Source of the DNA: Rhizobium redzepovicii
Lineage (GTDB): Bacteria > Pseudomonadota > Alphaproteobacteria > Rhizobiales > Rhizobiaceae
DNA length: 64,000 nucleotides
Assembly (NCBI RefSeq): GCF_019793435.1
Contig: NZ_JAILYH010000015.1
Span: 62,001-126,000 of the forward strand
Reading direction: 5' to 3'
Shown here: one piece after another, positions 33,462 through 41,588 of the stretch
How positions within the stretch are numbered: the first letter of the stretch is position 1
Layout of the letters: every line of letters starts with the position of its first letter
The notes under the pieces: generated by a model
The model's database searches: none
Told to the model about the DNA's origin: nothing
The model's input: only the letters and a program-made list of their open reading frames with translations
Program-made: the position numbers and the translations under genes

Positions 33462-34454
33462 ATGAAGAAGTTCATGAACACTGCGGAATCCATGGTCGCC
33501 GAAAGCGTCGAAGGCTTCGTGCGCGCCCATGAGGCCTTCGTGGTGTTCGGGCCTGAGCGCAGATGCATCCGCCGCCGCCATCTCACCCCTGGCAAGGTGG
33601 CTCTCATATCAGGCGGCGGCGCCGGCCATGAGCCGATGCATATCGGCTTCGTCGGCCAAGGCATGCTGGATGCCGCGTGCGTCGGCCATATCTTCACCTC
33701 TCCGACACCGAGCCAGATCATCGCCGCCATCGAAGAGGCCGATACCGGCGCCGGCTGCCTGCTCGTGGTCAAGAACTATGACGGCGATCTGATGAATTTC
33801 GAAATGGCGATCGAGATGGCCGGCGACCGCCACAACATCGACATGGTCGTCGTCAGCGACGACATCGAAACGTCGCGGATCGGCGAAGGCAGAGGCCGAC
33901 GCGGCGTCGCCGGAACACTGATCGTCGAAAAGCTCTTGGGTGCAGCGGCCGAGCGCGGCATGCCGCTGGCCGAGTTGAAGCAGCTTGGCGAGGGGTTGAA
34001 CACCCGCATCCGCTCGATGGGTGTGGCGCTGAACGGCGTGACGGTGCCGCAGACCGAGCGCACGACGTTTGCGCTCGGGCCTGGCGAGATGGAAATGGGC
34101 GTCGGCATCCATGGCGAGCCCGGCCATGCCAGGCAGCCCTTCGCAGCCTCCGACGCCATCATCGGCCATCTCTGCGAGACCATCGCCGGCGACATCGCGG
34201 CAGCGCCTCACGCAAGGGCACTGCTCTTCGTCAACGGCCTCGGCGGCACGCCGCCGGCCGAACTCTACCTGGCCTACAACGGCGCCCGCCGCTTTATCGA
34301 GGAAAGAGGCATCTCGATCGAGCGCTCGCTTGTGGGAACCTATGTCACTTCGCTCGACATGCAGGGCCTGTCCATCACCCTCGCCCTCCTGACCAACGAG
34401 GAGATCGCGCTGTGGGATGCCCCGGTGGCGACCGCAGCTCTAAATTGGCCGTAA
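33462..34454 (+). CDS. dhaK: Dihydroxyacetone kinase subunit DhaK
   Basis: A 330-residue substrate-binding subunit. ISGGGAGHEPMHIGFVGQGM and VKNYDGDLMNFEMA bind the ketone, and GVGIHGEPGHARQPF contains the covalent histidine. Unlike the kinase at 28361 it has no DhaL domain, so it should work with the separate DhaL (30055) and DhaM. GGGAGGGG precedes the ATG at 33462. It ends the operon; the next gene is convergent and overlaps the region just after its stop. Confidence 0.92.
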   Translation: MKKFMNTAESMVAESVEGFVRAHEAFVVFGPERRCIRRRHLTPGKVALISGGGAGHEPMHIGFVGQGMLDAACVGHIFTSPTPSQIIAAIEEADTGAGCLLVVKNYDGDLMNFEMAIEMAGDRHNIDMVVVSDDIETSRIGEGRGRRGVAGTLIVEKLLGAAAERGMPLAELKQLGEGLNTRIRSMGVALNGVTVPQTERTTFALGPGEMEMGVGIHGEPGHARQPFAASDAIIGHLCETIAGDIAAAPHARALLFVNGLGGTPPAELYLAYNGARRFIEERGISIERSLVGTYVTSLDMQGLSITLALLTNEEIALWDAPVATAALNWP

Positions 34455-34468
34455 AAGTTCCCCAGGCG

Positions 34469-35199
34469 TCAGAGGTAAAGCGCTGCCATCTTCCGCCATG
34501 CGCCGGCACGGTGGGCGCGACCATCCCACACATGCAGCTGATGGCCGACATTCTTGTCCGCGAGCAGCCGACTGAAATGCCGGTTGTTGTCGAGAAAAGG
34601 ATCAGCATCGCCGATGGTGAGAACGATGTCGCGTCGCGCAGCCTGTCGAGCCGCCAGTCGCCGCCGAGACCGGGCAGGAAATGCATCGGCGTGTGGAAAT
34701 AGACGCCGACGTCGTAATAGCCATCAAACAGGTCGCCGAAGGATTCCACCTTCATCGTCAGATCGTAGCGCCCGGAAAAGGCGACGAGCTTCCGGAAGAG
34801 ATGCGGGTGGCGGAAGACGAGGCTTGCCGCCTGGAAGGCGCCGAGGCTGCATCCGTGCTGCACGATGGTCCAGTCATGCGGGTTCTTCGCCGCCATCAGC
34901 GGCAGCACCTCGTTGAGGATATAATCCTCCAAAGCGGCATGCCGGCGGATGCGATCGGCCGGATGGCGGTGGAAGCCGTAAAGGCTCTCGGTTGCCAGTC
35001 CCTCGATGCAATAAAGCTGGAGATGACCGGCCTGCAGCTTGTCTGCAAGGCTTGCGACCAGACCGAGCTGTTCATATTCGAAAAAGCGCCCTTCCCGCGT
35101 CGGAAAGACCAGCACCTTTGCGCCGGCATGGCCGAGCACCAGCATCTCCATGTCTCGATGCAGACGCTGACTGTACCAGCGCAGATATTCGCGGTTCAT
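34469..35199 (-). pseudogene. Esterase gene (alpha/beta hydrolase) with a frameshift
   Basis: The start is normal (REYLRWYSQRLHRDMEMLVLG) and the nucleophile elbow VQHGCSLGAFQA is intact, as in the putative esterase family. Near 34634 the frame breaks: the continuing frame gives a meaningless basic tail to 34375. A one-base shift restores DIVLTIGDADPFLDNNRHF and HVWDGRAHRAGAWRKM, which contain the family acid and histidine, and stops at 34469. One base therefore seems to be missing. The ATG overlaps the stop of the upstream gene (ATGA), so the two hydrolases form an operon. Sequence error or recent inactivation are equally open. Confidence 0.7.
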
Positions 35200-36155
35200 G
35201 GCACCCTGAAGAACTGTCCGATCTCGTCGCGGAGCACCGCTTCTTGCTCAGCACTTCCAGGGTAGTCGAAATGCCCGGCGTCCAGGATGAAGATTTCATT
35301 AAATTTCGGTATCGAATTGGCGACAGCGAACTGGCAGGGCGGCGCGACCGAAGGATCGAAAAGCGCCACCGCCGTCAGCATCGGCACCCTGATCCGCCGC
35401 GCGGCTGTCGCCGCATCGAAGAAGCGCAGCGTCTCCAGCACGTTTCCATGTTCCGCCTGATATTCCTGCACTCCTTGCGCACTGCCGGCGCTCGGCAGTT
35501 CGAGGCGCAGCGGCTGGTGCCCGAAGCTTGGAAGTGCGAGATGCCCGCGGTCGATGCGCGGATCATAAGCGATCGCCATCGCTCCGATACCGCCGCCGAA
35601 GCTGATGCCGCTATAACCGATATGCCCCGAGAGCCAGGGATAGAGAGCTGCGAGCGTCGAGACGGCAAGCCAGATATCCTCGACGCAGCCGCCGATGATA
35701 TAGGAGTCCTTCTTGTCGATTTCGTGCAGCACGTGCCAGGAAGGATTCTGCGAAATCGGCGGATGGGCGCTGAGCGACAGCCCGCGGCAGCAGGGAAAGA
35801 TCAGCGCCGTTTCCTCGACCGGCAGGTCGAAATCCGGCCGGTCGCGCCCGCCGTAACCATGGCCGACGACGAGACCGCGCCGCACCTGCCCGCCGCGCGG
35901 CAGGAGCAGCCAGCCGCCGATCCGGAACGCATTCGTAGAGAGATAGACGAGGTCGAGCACGTGCCAATCGGGATGGGTGAGCTGGCTCCGGGAAAGAACC
36001 GGCTGCGGATCGACCGTCAGCGCCTTTTGATAGCGTGCCTTCCAGAATGCGTCGAAACCATCAGGCTCCTCCGGCGGCTCGACCGCAAGGAGTTCCTCGA
36101 GCCGCATGCCGTAGGTCGGATCGAAGGAGAAGGGATGGGTTATGGGAATGCTCAT
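35196..36155 (-). CDS. Acetyl xylan esterase/cephalosporin-C deacetylase-like hydrolase
   Basis: A 319-residue alpha/beta hydrolase of the AXE1 type. HPFSFDPTYGMRLEELLAV opens the protein; the nucleophile elbow is GYSGISFGGGIG, and the late histidine is in ILDAGHFDYPGS. Family members remove acetyl groups from xylan, sugars or cephalosporin C. No signal peptide is visible, so it should act inside the cell on imported compounds. The start at 36155 fits the family; upstream codons to 36224 do not. It is coupled to the downstream esterase gene. Confidence 0.85.
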   Translation of the reverse strand: MSIPITHPFSFDPTYGMRLEELLAVEPPEEPDGFDAFWKARYQKALTVDPQPVLSRSQLTHPDWHVLDLVYLSTNAFRIGGWLLLPRGGQVRRGLVVGHGYGGRDRPDFDLPVEETALIFPCCRGLSLSAHPPISQNPSWHVLHEIDKKDSYIIGGCVEDIWLAVSTLAALYPWLSGHIGYSGISFGGGIGAMAIAYDPRIDRGHLALPSFGHQPLRLELPSAGSAQGVQEYQAEHGNVLETLRFFDAATAARRIRVPMLTAVALFDPSVAPPCQFAVANSIPKFNEIFILDAGHFDYPGSAEQEAVLRDEIGQFFRVP

Positions 36156-36271
36156 CCGGACTTTGTCGCGTGAAAGCGCCCGGCGCGCAAGACGATGTGG
36201 CGGCACTTGCCCACCCGCTCTCACCAGCAGCGCTCATGCGCCCGCAGGCCAATAAGCCGATGTGAATTCCC

Positions 36272-36667
36272 CTAAGGGATCGGGCAGTGGTATTTATAGT
36301 GAGCCAAGGTCATCATCAGCTCGTCGCCCGTCGCCTCGCGTATGCCGGGATTTTCTTCGAGGAACGTGCATAGCGCATTGCCGATCGCTTCCGCCGTGGC
36401 CCCGGTTGGAATGCAGACGTTAACTCCAACGGCGATTGCAAAATGCGCCGAGTTCACCATCCTGCTGGGTGTGGGAGCGGCCTCGGTAAAAATGCGACGG
36501 GCGAGATACTCGTCACTATTCCATTTGTCCAACCAGCCGGCAACATACCCGACGACAAACTGCCGGGACCCGCTGCAATCAGAATAGAGAACGTCACCGC
36601 CAGATAATCCGGCGGGAATCTTTGCTGAAACCGTTGCCAACAGGGTGGCGATAAGAATGCCCGACAT
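36272..36667 (-). CDS. Rap1a/Tai-like secreted protein
   Basis: A 131-residue protein with a signal peptide (MSGILIATLLATVSAK). The mature part has SDCSGSRQFVVGYVAGWLD, VCIPTGATAEAIGNALCTFLEENP and a final HCPIP, the pattern of the Rap1a/Tai fold with its paired cysteines. In Serratia, Rap1a and Rap1b are immunity proteins against T6SS amidases, but most members outside that context have no known role. No effector gene lies beside it. GGGGAG precedes the ATG. Confidence 0.75.
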   Translation of the reverse strand: MSGILIATLLATVSAKIPAGLSGGDVLYSDCSGSRQFVVGYVAGWLDKWNSDEYLARRIFTEAAPTPSRMVNSAHFAIAVGVNVCIPTGATAEAIGNALCTFLEENPGIREATGDELMMTLAHYKYHCPIP

Positions 36668-36875
36668 CACATCTCCCCAAGTCTCAATGGCGCGGAGCTT
36701 CGATCGGGAAAATGTCGGAAATGAGCTTCAAACGTGTCATCTTTTGTGCCGCATTCAAAAGTAGCAATGAGCGGCAATATGTGTGCGGTTACGAGGTCGA
36801 CAAAACGCGGTGCAATCCCACGATACGCCCTCGCCTAAGGAGTTGGACGCACCGGATTCTCGTGATCGCCCGCCG

Positions 36876-37493
36876 TCAACCGCGGTCGAAACGGCTGACC
36901 TCAAGTCCGCTGCCAACCGGCAGCAGCACGCTTGAGATTCCCGGCCTGGCGCGGATGGCTTCGCCGTAGCGCCTTACATCCTCGCCCCCGGGCCGGATCA
37001 TATTGTCGGCGACGATGATCGCGCCCGAATTGAGCTTGGGATAGAAGGCCTCGAGGCAGGGAAGGTAGAGATCCTTCCAGAGATCCACGAGCACGAAGTC
37101 GATGCCCTCAGAAAGCGCGTCGATCATCTGGACGGCGTCGCCGACTTTGAACTCGACATGGTCGGCAAGGCCCGCCTTGACGGCCATATCGCGCGCATAG
37201 GCCGACTTGTAATCGTGCATTTCCATGGTGATCAGCCGGCCGCCTGAAGCGCGGGCGGCTTCCGCCAGCCATATCCCCGAATAGCCGAAGGAGGTGCCAA
37301 GTTCGAGAATGGTCGGCGCCCTGAGGCTCCTGGCGAGGATGTTGATGAACTGCCCGGTCTCCGGCCCGACCGCGCGCAGCCGCTGGTCCTGCCCTCCGTC
37401 GCGGCCGCCGGGAGGCAGCTCGCGCGGGCTGTTGCGCTCCGTGTCGATCATGCTGTGATAGATATCGAGCACTTCCTCGATCCTGTTGTCCAT
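36876..37493 (-). CDS. Class I SAM-dependent O-methyltransferase
   Basis: A 205-residue enzyme of the caffeoyl-CoA/catechol O-methyltransferase type. ILELGTSFGYSGIWLAEAA is the SAM site, followed by LITMEMHDYKSAYA and IDFVLVDLWKDLYLPCLEAF with the metal-binding acidic residues, then IIVADNMIRPG. The substrate is unknown. AGAAGGGCGGG precedes the ATG at 37493 (MDNRIEEV), against a longer frame to 37568. A degenerate copy of the 39.7 kb repeat may lie just downstream near 36828-36864. Confidence 0.85.
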   Translation of the reverse strand: MDNRIEEVLDIYHSMIDTERNSPRELPPGGRDGGQDQRLRAVGPETGQFINILARSLRAPTILELGTSFGYSGIWLAEAARASGGRLITMEMHDYKSAYARDMAVKAGLADHVEFKVGDAVQMIDALSEGIDFVLVDLWKDLYLPCLEAFYPKLNSGAIIVADNMIRPGGEDVRRYGEAIRARPGISSVLLPVGSGLEVSRFDRG

Positions 37494-37757
37494 CGGCCCG
37501 CCCTTCTGTCTCGATTGTTGGCCGACATTGCCCGACCGAACGGGCTGCGAAAAGTTAAAGTTCGGCAATCATCGGGTTTTGCGGCCTCGCTGCGGTTGCA
37601 CATGCCGCCGCGCTCCGCTACATCAAACCCGTCAATGGCCGGGTCACCCAGCCACGTAAGCGTTAACGTCACTCAACGCGTATGATCGAACGGCTTTGCG
37701 GCTTCGATCTGCGCGACTGTGTCCTGCGGATCGAGTTTCAAAAGCTCATGAGGACAC

Positions 37758-38528
37758 ATGGATAACAATCAATTCAAAGAGCAGACTTCACCGGCCCCCG
37801 GCATCGAGCGGGTGCGCCACGACACACGGCGGCGCACCCTAACGGTCGAAAGCGTCATCGACATCACCCCCGGCATGCGCCGCATCGCATTGAGCGGCGA
37901 CGATCTCGCCGATTTCACCAGCCTTGCGCCCGACGACCACATCAAGATCTTTGTTCCCGCCGCCGATGGCGGAGAAGAGCGCCGGGATTACACGCCGCGC
38001 CGCTATGACAATGCCGCGCGCAGATTGACCATTGACTTCGCCTTGCACGAGGGAGGTCCGGTCACGCAATGGGCGATCGGCGCACGCCCAGGCGACCGGC
38101 TCGAGATCGGCGGGCCAAGGGGCTCCGCCGTGGTTTCGAAGGCGGTGACGCGATGGTTGCTGATCGGCGACGAGACCGCGCTGCCGGCGATCGGCCGCCG
38201 GATCGAGGAGAGTGCGGCCGAAACTGCCATCACCGCGATCGCCGCCGTCACCGGCCCGCTGGAAGAGCAGAGCTTCGAGACCCGAGCGGACCTTGATATC
38301 CATTGGGCGCACCGGCCTCTCTCCGAGGCAACCGATGCCGCGGCACTGCTTAAACTGTTGAGCATGATCGACATCAAGCCGGAAACCTTCGTCTGGGTCG
38401 CGGCGGAAGCCTCGGTGACACGCGAGATCCGCGCCCATCTGCTGGAACGGGGCTACCCGCTGAGCTGGATCAAGGCATCCGGCTATTGGGTATTCGGCAA
38501 GGCCGATACGACGGAGAAGTTCAGTTAA
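37758..38528 (+). CDS. Siderophore-interacting protein (ferric-siderophore reductase, SIP family)
   Basis: A 256-residue FAD-dependent reductase of the ViuB/YqjH type that releases iron from ferric siderophores in the cytosol. MRRIALSGDDLADF, DHIKIFVP, RDYTPRRYD (FAD binding) and GPVTQWAIGARPGDRLEIGGPRG form the flavin domain; LLIGDETALPAIGRRIEE and VAAEASVTREIRAHL the nucleotide domain. No siderophore uptake genes adjoin it. A GC-rich hairpin lies just after the stop. Confidence 0.9.
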   Translation: MDNNQFKEQTSPAPGIERVRHDTRRRTLTVESVIDITPGMRRIALSGDDLADFTSLAPDDHIKIFVPAADGGEERRDYTPRRYDNAARRLTIDFALHEGGPVTQWAIGARPGDRLEIGGPRGSAVVSKAVTRWLLIGDETALPAIGRRIEESAAETAITAIAAVTGPLEEQSFETRADLDIHWAHRPLSEATDAAALLKLLSMIDIKPETFVWVAAEASVTREIRAHLLERGYPLSWIKASGYWVFGKADTTEKFS

Positions 38529-38547
38529 CCCGTAGGACGCCGACGCT

Positions 38548-38578
38548 GGCCGCCGCTCCGGAAGCCGGAGCGACGGCC
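38548..38578. terminator. Hairpin after the siderophore-interacting gene
   Basis: GGCcgCCGCTCCGG-aag-CCGGAGCGacGGCC folds into a long stem with one internal mismatch. It has no T run, so it may be a Rho-independent-like end or a repeat. The word GCCGGATACAC follows twice, starting near 38576 and 38600. Confidence 0.4.
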
Positions 38579-38611
38579 GGATACACTGTCAGAAAAGCAG
38601 CCGGATACACA

Positions 38612-38640
38612 TTGCGATTTAATCGGATGCGATATATATG
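38612..38640 (+). promoter_or_regulatory. ohrR promoter with OhrR-type operator
   Basis: The word CGATTTAATCGGATGCG at 38615-38631 is identical to two sites before ohr. A possible -35 TTGCGA (38612-38617) and -10 TATATG (38635-38640), 17 bases apart, place it inside the promoter, as expected for autorepression. Confidence 0.6.
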
Positions 38641-38675
38641 TATTCGTAAGCAACCAGAGCGTCGATAGGATTCCT

Positions 38676-39167
38676 ATGCCCACCACCAAAACCGCGAAAA
38701 AGCCCGAGATGCCTGCACCCCCCGCCCCAGGTGCGGACCGCCGTAAGCTTTCGACTTTCCTGTGCTTCGCGGTCTATTCGGCCAATCTCGCCTTCGGCCG
38801 CGCCTACAAGCCGGTCCTGGACGCACTGGGCCTGACCTATACCCAATATATCGCCATGGTGGCCCTCTCGGAGGATGACGATCAGACGGTGAGTATGCTG
38901 GGGGAAAAACTGTTCCTCGAATCCAACACGCTGACGCCCATTCTCAAGAAGCTGGAGTCCTCGGGCTTTATCACCCGTCATCGCGACCCCGCCGACGAAC
39001 GCCAAGTGCGTGTCAGCCTGACGCCGGCGGGGCGCGATCTTCTCGACACCGATCCCGGCTCTGTCCTGATCGACGCCGTCGGCCTCGGCGACGATTTCCC
39101 CATCGTGCAGAAATCGGTGACGCGGCTGCGCGACAACCTGCTGCGGGCGCGGGCGCAAAAACCATGA
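38676..39167 (+). CDS. ohrR: Organic-hydroperoxide regulator OhrR (MarR family)
   Basis: A 163-residue MarR-type repressor. The reactive cysteine lies in KLSTFLCFAVYSANLAFGRA, as in OhrR, where peroxide oxidation releases the operator. The winged helix has TVSMLGEKLFLESNTLTPIL and FITRHRDPADERQVRVSLT. Three identical palindromic sites, one before this gene and two before ohr (41338, 2.2 kb away), complete the circuit. The N-terminal 20 residues are unusually Lys- and Pro-rich. It precedes a Nudix gene by nine bases. Confidence 0.9.
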   Translation: MPTTKTAKKPEMPAPPAPGADRRKLSTFLCFAVYSANLAFGRAYKPVLDALGLTYTQYIAMVALSEDDDQTVSMLGEKLFLESNTLTPILKKLESSGFITRHRDPADERQVRVSLTPAGRDLLDTDPGSVLIDAVGLGDDFPIVQKSVTRLRDNLLRARAQKP

Positions 39168-39176
39168 TCGCGACAC

Positions 39177-39596
39177 ATGTCGACATTCGGTGACATGCCC
39201 GAGATCGCGATCGGCGCATTGATCGGGAATGGCAGCGTTCTTCTCGCCAGGCGAAGTTCGGAGCGCAGGACGCACCCGGATCGGTGGAGCCTGCCGGGCG
39301 GTCACGTCGAAGACGGCGAAGATGCCGAGACCGCACTGCGCCGCGAATTGCTGGAAGAAATCGGCGTGACGCCGCAGCGCTGGCTGTTTGCCGGAAAGTT
39401 CGTTTCGGAAAGCCCGCCTGGGGCATCCGCCATCTTCCATGTCTATCACGTCGACCGATGGCAGGGCTCTCCGCGACTTATCGGCGATGAACACACGGCG
39501 CTCAGATGGTTTACCGCCGCGGAGATAGAATGCGAAGCGGAACTGGCGCCGCCTCAGCTTGGTGAAATGCTCCTAAAGCTGCTCAGGCGGGAGTGA
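39177..39596 (+). CDS. Nudix hydrolase
   Basis: A 139-residue pyrophosphohydrolase. The Nudix box runs GGHVEDGEDAETALRREL followed by LEEIGV, matching GX5EX7REUXEEXGU. Family members hydrolyse nucleoside diphosphates linked to another group, including oxidised nucleotides. The gene follows ohrR by nine bases on the same strand, so it is probably co-transcribed and peroxide-induced, which would suit a clean-up role; that is inference. A palindromic repeat follows. Confidence 0.88.
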   Translation: MSTFGDMPEIAIGALIGNGSVLLARRSSERRTHPDRWSLPGGHVEDGEDAETALRRELLEEIGVTPQRWLFAGKFVSESPPGASAIFHVYHVDRWQGSPRLIGDEHTALRWFTAAEIECEAELAPPQLGEMLLKLLRRE

Positions 39597-39631
39597 CCCG
39601 CAAGACACGATGAAGGAGAGTGCATTCCCAC

Positions 39632-39773
39632 CCTCCTTATTCCTGTGCTCGTCACAGGAATCCAGCCACCGCGCGTCCGCGCGGTGAACGACTCCTTTTT
39701 ACCTTTAATATTCTCCCGCGCCCAAGGACTTGGGCGCACTGGATTCCTATGACAAGCACAGGAATGAAGGAGG
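39632..39773. repeat. 142-base inverted-repeat intergenic element
   Basis: The left arm (39632-39665, CCTCCTTATTCCTGTGCTCG...) is matched in reverse by the right arm (39739-39773, ...GCACAGGAATGAAGGAGG) with few mismatches. Between them lie two further hairpins, CCGCGCG-tc-CGCGCGG and GCGCCCAAG-ga-CTTGGGCGC. A half copy occurs at 667-707 and a degenerate core near 36828-36864. It has the shape of a rhizobial MITE or mosaic element, between convergent genes. Confidence 0.65.
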
Positions 39774-39794
39774 ACAAGTAGTGCGAACCCCAGC

Positions 39795-40835
39795 CTACAA
39801 CGGGCAGGACCGCGCCACCTCCGCAAGTGCGCCCTCCTCCATCATCTCGGCCGCTTTCGCGTAACCGCCGCCCATTCCATCGAGGAAATGCAGATGCGAA
39901 TCCGGCCGGCCCGATGGCACGAGGCAGGTCATCAGCGCGTGAGACTGGCGGTGCAGACCGAAATCAATCTCGCCGCGTGCCCGGGCCGCAATGAGCATGG
40001 CTTCGACACTGTCGATCTGCTCCGGCGCGCAGTCCAGCGTCAGGCGCAGGCCGTCGTCGAACTTGCGGAAATCCGAATTGGAGGCAACGTCCGACCAGCG
40101 TTTCGCGCTGACCTGCTTTTCTCTTGCCATATTCGTCCCTCCGGACAGCGGATGAGACCGGCGCGGCGCGGCGTCGAAAACCGCGAGTACGCGTTTCGCC
40201 AGCGCCGCAAAGACTTCCGGGCGCGTCTGGTAGCGCGGCTCGACCAACAACGATAGTATCTCGCCGAGCTGGCTCGGGAACGGTGCCCAGTCGCAGCTCA
40301 AGCCCGTCAGGTCAGGCTTCATCGCATAACGGCCGGGCTTGACCAGAAGGCGTCCCTTCTTGAGCTGCTGTTCCGCCCATTTGAGCCCGCCTCCGGCAAA
40401 CATCGCATAGGTCGCACTCTCGGAAGCGGCATAGCGCGCGATCCTGACGTCGCGCCCGTTCGCGCGGATTTCGCCGACGGTGACGAGCCCGACACGCAGG
40501 TCGAGATGAAGCTCGGCTTTGGCAAAGCCCGCGACATCACGCAAGGCCGATGTCGCGGCCATGATGCCGTTTTCCGGCAAGGCGAAGGCTGCTCCGTCTC
40601 CGCGAAACACAAAGGGAAAATCGAACGAACCCCAGGCATTGCCGAGAGCGGCGATGATCGATGCGCCGGCATAGTTGACGTCTTCATAGCGCCCCGATCG
40701 GATTGCCGCGGTCGAGCTGACGACGTCGGTGATGCCGATCAGCCAATCGTCAGGCAACGGCTCGTAGACATCGGGATCGAGCACAAGCGAAAACTCGTCA
40801 TAGGCTTGGTGCGGCTCGGCCTGGCTGTTGATCAT
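39795..40835 (-). CDS. DUF3095 protein (adenylate-cyclase-like fold)
   Basis: A 346-residue soluble protein. DWLIGITDVVSSTAAIRSGRY and FVFRGDGAAFALPENG resemble the nucleotide-cyclase catalytic core, and the C-terminal SDFRKFDDGLRLTLDC, HRQSHALMTCLVPS and HFLDGMGGGYAKAA are DUF3095 signatures. As I recall the family, it usually has a longer middle section; here the region around APRRSHPLSGGTN is short, so an internal deletion is possible. Enzyme activity is not established. GGAGG precedes the ATG at 40835. Confidence 0.8.
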   Translation of the reverse strand: MINSQAEPHQAYDEFSLVLDPDVYEPLPDDWLIGITDVVSSTAAIRSGRYEDVNYAGASIIAALGNAWGSFDFPFVFRGDGAAFALPENGIMAATSALRDVAGFAKAELHLDLRVGLVTVGEIRANGRDVRIARYAASESATYAMFAGGGLKWAEQQLKKGRLLVKPGRYAMKPDLTGLSCDWAPFPSQLGEILSLLVEPRYQTRPEVFAALAKRVLAVFDAAPRRSHPLSGGTNMAREKQVSAKRWSDVASNSDFRKFDDGLRLTLDCAPEQIDSVEAMLIAARARGEIDFGLHRQSHALMTCLVPSGRPDSHLHFLDGMGGGYAKAAEMMEEGALAEVARSCPL

Positions 40836-40942
40836 GGCGCATCCTCCGGATCGGCAGGTTGGACTGTTGGCTCAGAAACGGGTCTGCCGCCAATCGGCAG
40901 ACCCCCGCTTGAAGGTGACGGCGCGAGGCCGGCCCTTCCCGT

Positions 40943-41338
40943 TCAGACGAGCCTGGTTTCGACGTCGATATTGCCGTGGACCGCCTTGGAATAAGGGCAG
41001 ATGCCGTGGGCCGCCTCGATCAACTCCTGCGCGATCCCGCGATCGATGTCTGCCAGGCTGACATTGAGCCGTGCGCGCAGGAAGTACGAGCCGTTATCGC
41101 CGTTGAGCGTGATCTCTGCATCGACCTCGGGACCGGCTGGCAAGGTGATCTTCCGCTGCGCGGCGGCGAGTTCGATGGCGCCAATATAGCAGGCCGACCA
41201 GGCGGCGCCGAACAGGTTTTCGGCCGCCGGATGCGGCTGCGGCAGCTTGATGTCGAGCGTGCCGTCGCTGCTGCGTGCATAGCCGTTGCGGCCGCCGGCG
41301 ATATGGGTCCTGCCGGCGAAAAGAAGCTTCTCAGTCAT
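40943..41338 (-). CDS. ohr: Organic hydroperoxide resistance protein Ohr
   Basis: A 131-residue thiol peroxidase of the Ohr/OsmC fold that reduces organic hydroperoxides with lipoyl cofactors. The two catalytic cysteines lie in WSACYIGAIELA and HGICPYSKAVHGNI, and PAAENLFGAA is family-typical. AAGGA precedes the ATG at 41338. Its promoter (41394-41422) has near-consensus boxes and is flanked by two copies of the palindrome also found before ohrR. Confidence 0.95.
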   Translation of the reverse strand: MTEKLLFAGRTHIAGGRNGYARSSDGTLDIKLPQPHPAAENLFGAAWSACYIGAIELAAAQRKITLPAGPEVDAEITLNGDNGSYFLRARLNVSLADIDRGIAQELIEAAHGICPYSKAVHGNIDVETRLV

Positions 41339-41374
41339 TGTCGTATCCTTCCGGTTTGATATTTTTAGCGTATC

Positions 41375-41447
41375 CGATTTAATCGGATGCGCTCTAATAC
41401 GCCGAGCCGATTTTGATGTCAACATTATTCCGATTTAATCGGATGCG
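41375..41447 (-). promoter_or_regulatory. ohr promoter flanked by two OhrR-type operators
   Basis: On the minus strand TTGACA (41422-41417), 17 bases, TATTAG (41399-41394). The 17-base word CGATTTAATCGGATGCG occurs at 41375-41391, just past the -10 box, and at 41431-41447, just before the -35 box. Its core CCGATT-t-AATCGG is a perfect palindrome. Binding at both would block the promoter. Confidence 0.7.
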
Positions 41448-41588
41448 ATTTATTATCCCCCCATAGGGCTTGAGCCTGCCGTGCAGGCAGGCCCAAGCGG
41501 CGCATAGTCGCGTCTTGTCCGGGAACGAAGCCCTCTATAGGCTCTGCCTTAAGGCCCCGGGACTTGACGAGGAAGACGGAGAATTGAG

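Noticed and set aside
36272..36667. Rap1a/Tai-like gene as part of a type VI secretion effector-immunity pair
   Set aside because: No effector, Hcp, VgrG or other T6SS gene is near, and most family members lack that context.
36712..36969. 85-codon plus-strand frame
   Set aside because: Overlaps the methyltransferase gene and a degenerate repeat and has no family likeness or ribosome site.
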